The notes beneath the pieces were generated by a model, which was not told where the DNA came from, did no database searches, and worked only from the letters and a program-made list of their open reading frames with translations. From assembly GCA_016193065.1 (NCBI GenBank), contig JACPSX010000097.1, forward strand, positions 1-5,805: a DNA stretch of 5,805 bases, read 5' to 3'. Positions 4,711 through 5,805 of the stretch are shown piece after piece. Both the position numbers and the translations under genes were made by a program. Each line of letters opens with the position of its first letter. Position 1 is the stretch's first letter. The DNA is from Candidatus Tectimicrobiota bacterium. Lineage in GTDB: Bacteria; JACPSX01.

Positions 4711-5805
4711 GTAAACGACTTCTCCCGCCTTCACCGTCATCACGATCACTGCGGCATCTGGAGATTCCACGAAGTCCGGGGTTACCGCCACCAGATCCGC
4801 CTGACAGCCCACCGCGATGGACCCGATACTGGTTTCCCGGGAAATTGCGTCTGCACTGCCGCGTGTGTAAGCAAGGACCGCCTGCCACAGTGAGAGGCGC
4901 TGGGCCGCAACCGGATGATAGAGGGCTCCTTGAATCCCCAACAGAGGTCCGGGAGGCATAGAATCTGAACCAAAACAGAGGGGGATGCCGGCGTCCCAGA
5001 CTTGGCGGAACGGGTTGGCCTGCCGACCTCGCTTCCCGAGCTTCTGTTCGTAAAGCCCCCCAGGGGCCTGCCAGTTCGCCACAAAATTCGGCTGCATGGA
5101 CAGAGAAAACCCGCCGCGCTTCACCCCCTCCAGGTGGTCATTCCTGAGAAGTTCCGCGTGCTCGATCCGATTCCAACCGTGAGGTCTTTCCCGCAGCCCA
5201 CCCGCTTTGCGGGTACCCGGGGCCACGGCCAGGATCTGGCTGATGGCGCGGTCTCCGATGGCGTGGATGGCAAAGGGGACACCCAGGCGCACCATGTTCT
5301 CCAGGCATTCTCCCATCTCCCGATCGGAAAACAGCAAGCTGCCGCGGTTTTCAGGCTCACCCCTGTAAGGTTTCTCGAGGGCCGCCGTCCCGGCCCCGAT
5401 GGAGCCATCGGCAAAGATCTTGACCCCCACCACCTCCACCCTTCCTTTCTTGGCCTGGAAATACCGGCGGATTTCCCCAAAACGATCGGACATGGCCAGG
5501 GGAAGATAGCAGAAGATGTCCAGCGGCAGACTCCCGGCGCGGTCCAGGAGTTCCAGCGTTTCCTCTCCATCGATCATCTCGTGAACCGAGGTGATTCCCA
5601 GTGCGGAGATCTGTGTCAGGACTTCCCAGAAGTCCTGCTTCAAGAATGCGAGATCCCGGGGGATGAGGTCTTCCGTTTTCCACAGGGCCTGCTCGCGGAT
5701 CAAGCCATTTTGGGGGGACTCCTTGGCGGTGATCTCCGCAGGCAGAAGGGAGAGAGCGCGGGAATTGATGACCCCGGCATGTCCGCAGACCCGCCGCAAG
5801 AGCAC
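4696..5805 (-). CDS. Amidohydrolase family protein, Amidohydro_3/YtcJ-like (5' end outside window)
   Basis: Metal-dependent hydrolase of the amidohydrolase superfamily. The 369 codons present run off the window edge; the GTG at 5805 is an internal Val within LLRRVCGHAGVINSRAL, a motif that lies well inside YtcJ-type proteins. About 150 N-terminal residues, with the HxH metal motif, should lie beyond the edge. Numbering from the edge, the visible likely metal or active-site residues are K129 (VGVKIFADGS, candidate carboxylated Lys), H181 (IHAIGD), H216 (RIEHAELL) and D281 (FGSDSMPPGP). The C-terminal part, GSIAVGCQADLVAV, is the usual beta-sandwich return. Family members include N-substituted formamide deformylases and many proteins of unknown substrate; the substrate cannot be told here. 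The stop TAG (4698-4696) lies inside the aminotransferase 3' end. Confidence 0.92.
   Translation of the reverse strand: MLLRRVCGHAGVINSRALSLLPAEITAKESPQNGLIREQALWKTEDLIPRDLAFLKQDFWEVLTQISALGITSVHEMIDGEETLELLDRAGSLPLDIFCYLPLAMSDRFGEIRRYFQAKKGRVEVVGVKIFADGSIGAGTAALEKPYRGEPENRGSLLFSDREMGECLENMVRLGVPFAIHAIGDRAISQILAVAPGTRKAGGLRERPHGWNRIEHAELLRNDHLEGVKRGGFSLSMQPNFVANWQAPGGLYEQKLGKRGRQANPFRQVWDAGIPLCFGSDSMPPGPLLGIQGALYHPVAAQRLSLWQAVLAYTRGSADAISRETSIGSIAVGCQADLVAVTPDFVESPDAAVIVMTVKAGEVVYSQAG

Noticed and set aside
1-5805. CRISPR array, insertion sequence, tRNA or rRNA genes.
   Set aside because: No regularly spaced repeats, terminal inverted repeats with a transposase, tRNA cloverleaf with CCA-end pattern, or rRNA core sequences were seen by eye.

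Overview
The window is GC-rich bacterial chromosome with five protein genes, two of them cut by the window edges. Gene content, strong Shine-Dalgarno sites and family resemblances suggest a GC-rich member of the Firmicutes, in the broad Peptococcaceae/Moorella-like range. That placement is an impression from protein sequences and was not tested.

Layout. Positions 1-1536 (+) hold the 3' part of coaBC (coenzyme A synthesis), followed with a 4-base overlap by a family-4 uracil-DNA glycosylase gene. The glycosylase carries a one-base frameshift just before its last conserved motif. Positions 1537-1745 are non-coding and contain a strongly nested stem element at 1575-1686. Positions 1746-3110 (-) are one regulatory unit: a consensus-like promoter, a 39-residue leader peptide with a Trp/Tyr/Phe-rich run, mutually exclusive RNA stems, two tandem terminators, then aroF (DAHP synthase, first step of the shikimate pathway). 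About 450 bases (3110-3555) without a convincing gene follow, holding several local hairpins. Positions 3556-4710 (+) encode a class I PLP-dependent aminotransferase. It converges on, and overlaps by 15 bases, an Amidohydro_3/YtcJ-like metal-dependent hydrolase (4696-5805, -) whose 5' end lies outside the window.

The most interesting part is the aroF leader. The leader peptide carries Trp-Arg-Tyr-Phe-Tyr-Cys-Phe-Tyr-Phe. The codons for this run lie in the loop of a 1:2 stem. Segment 2 can instead pair with segment 3, which includes half of the 5' arm of a GC-rich terminator (3:4). This is the architecture of ribosome-mediated attenuation as in the trp and phe operons, here placed before the enzyme that starts synthesis of all three aromatic amino acids. 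A second terminator before aroF may be linked to the first by a further alternative pairing.

The other genes look like ordinary metabolism or repair. The aminotransferase could act on aromatic amino acids or keto acids, which would suit its position beside aroF, but the sequence alone does not show its substrate.
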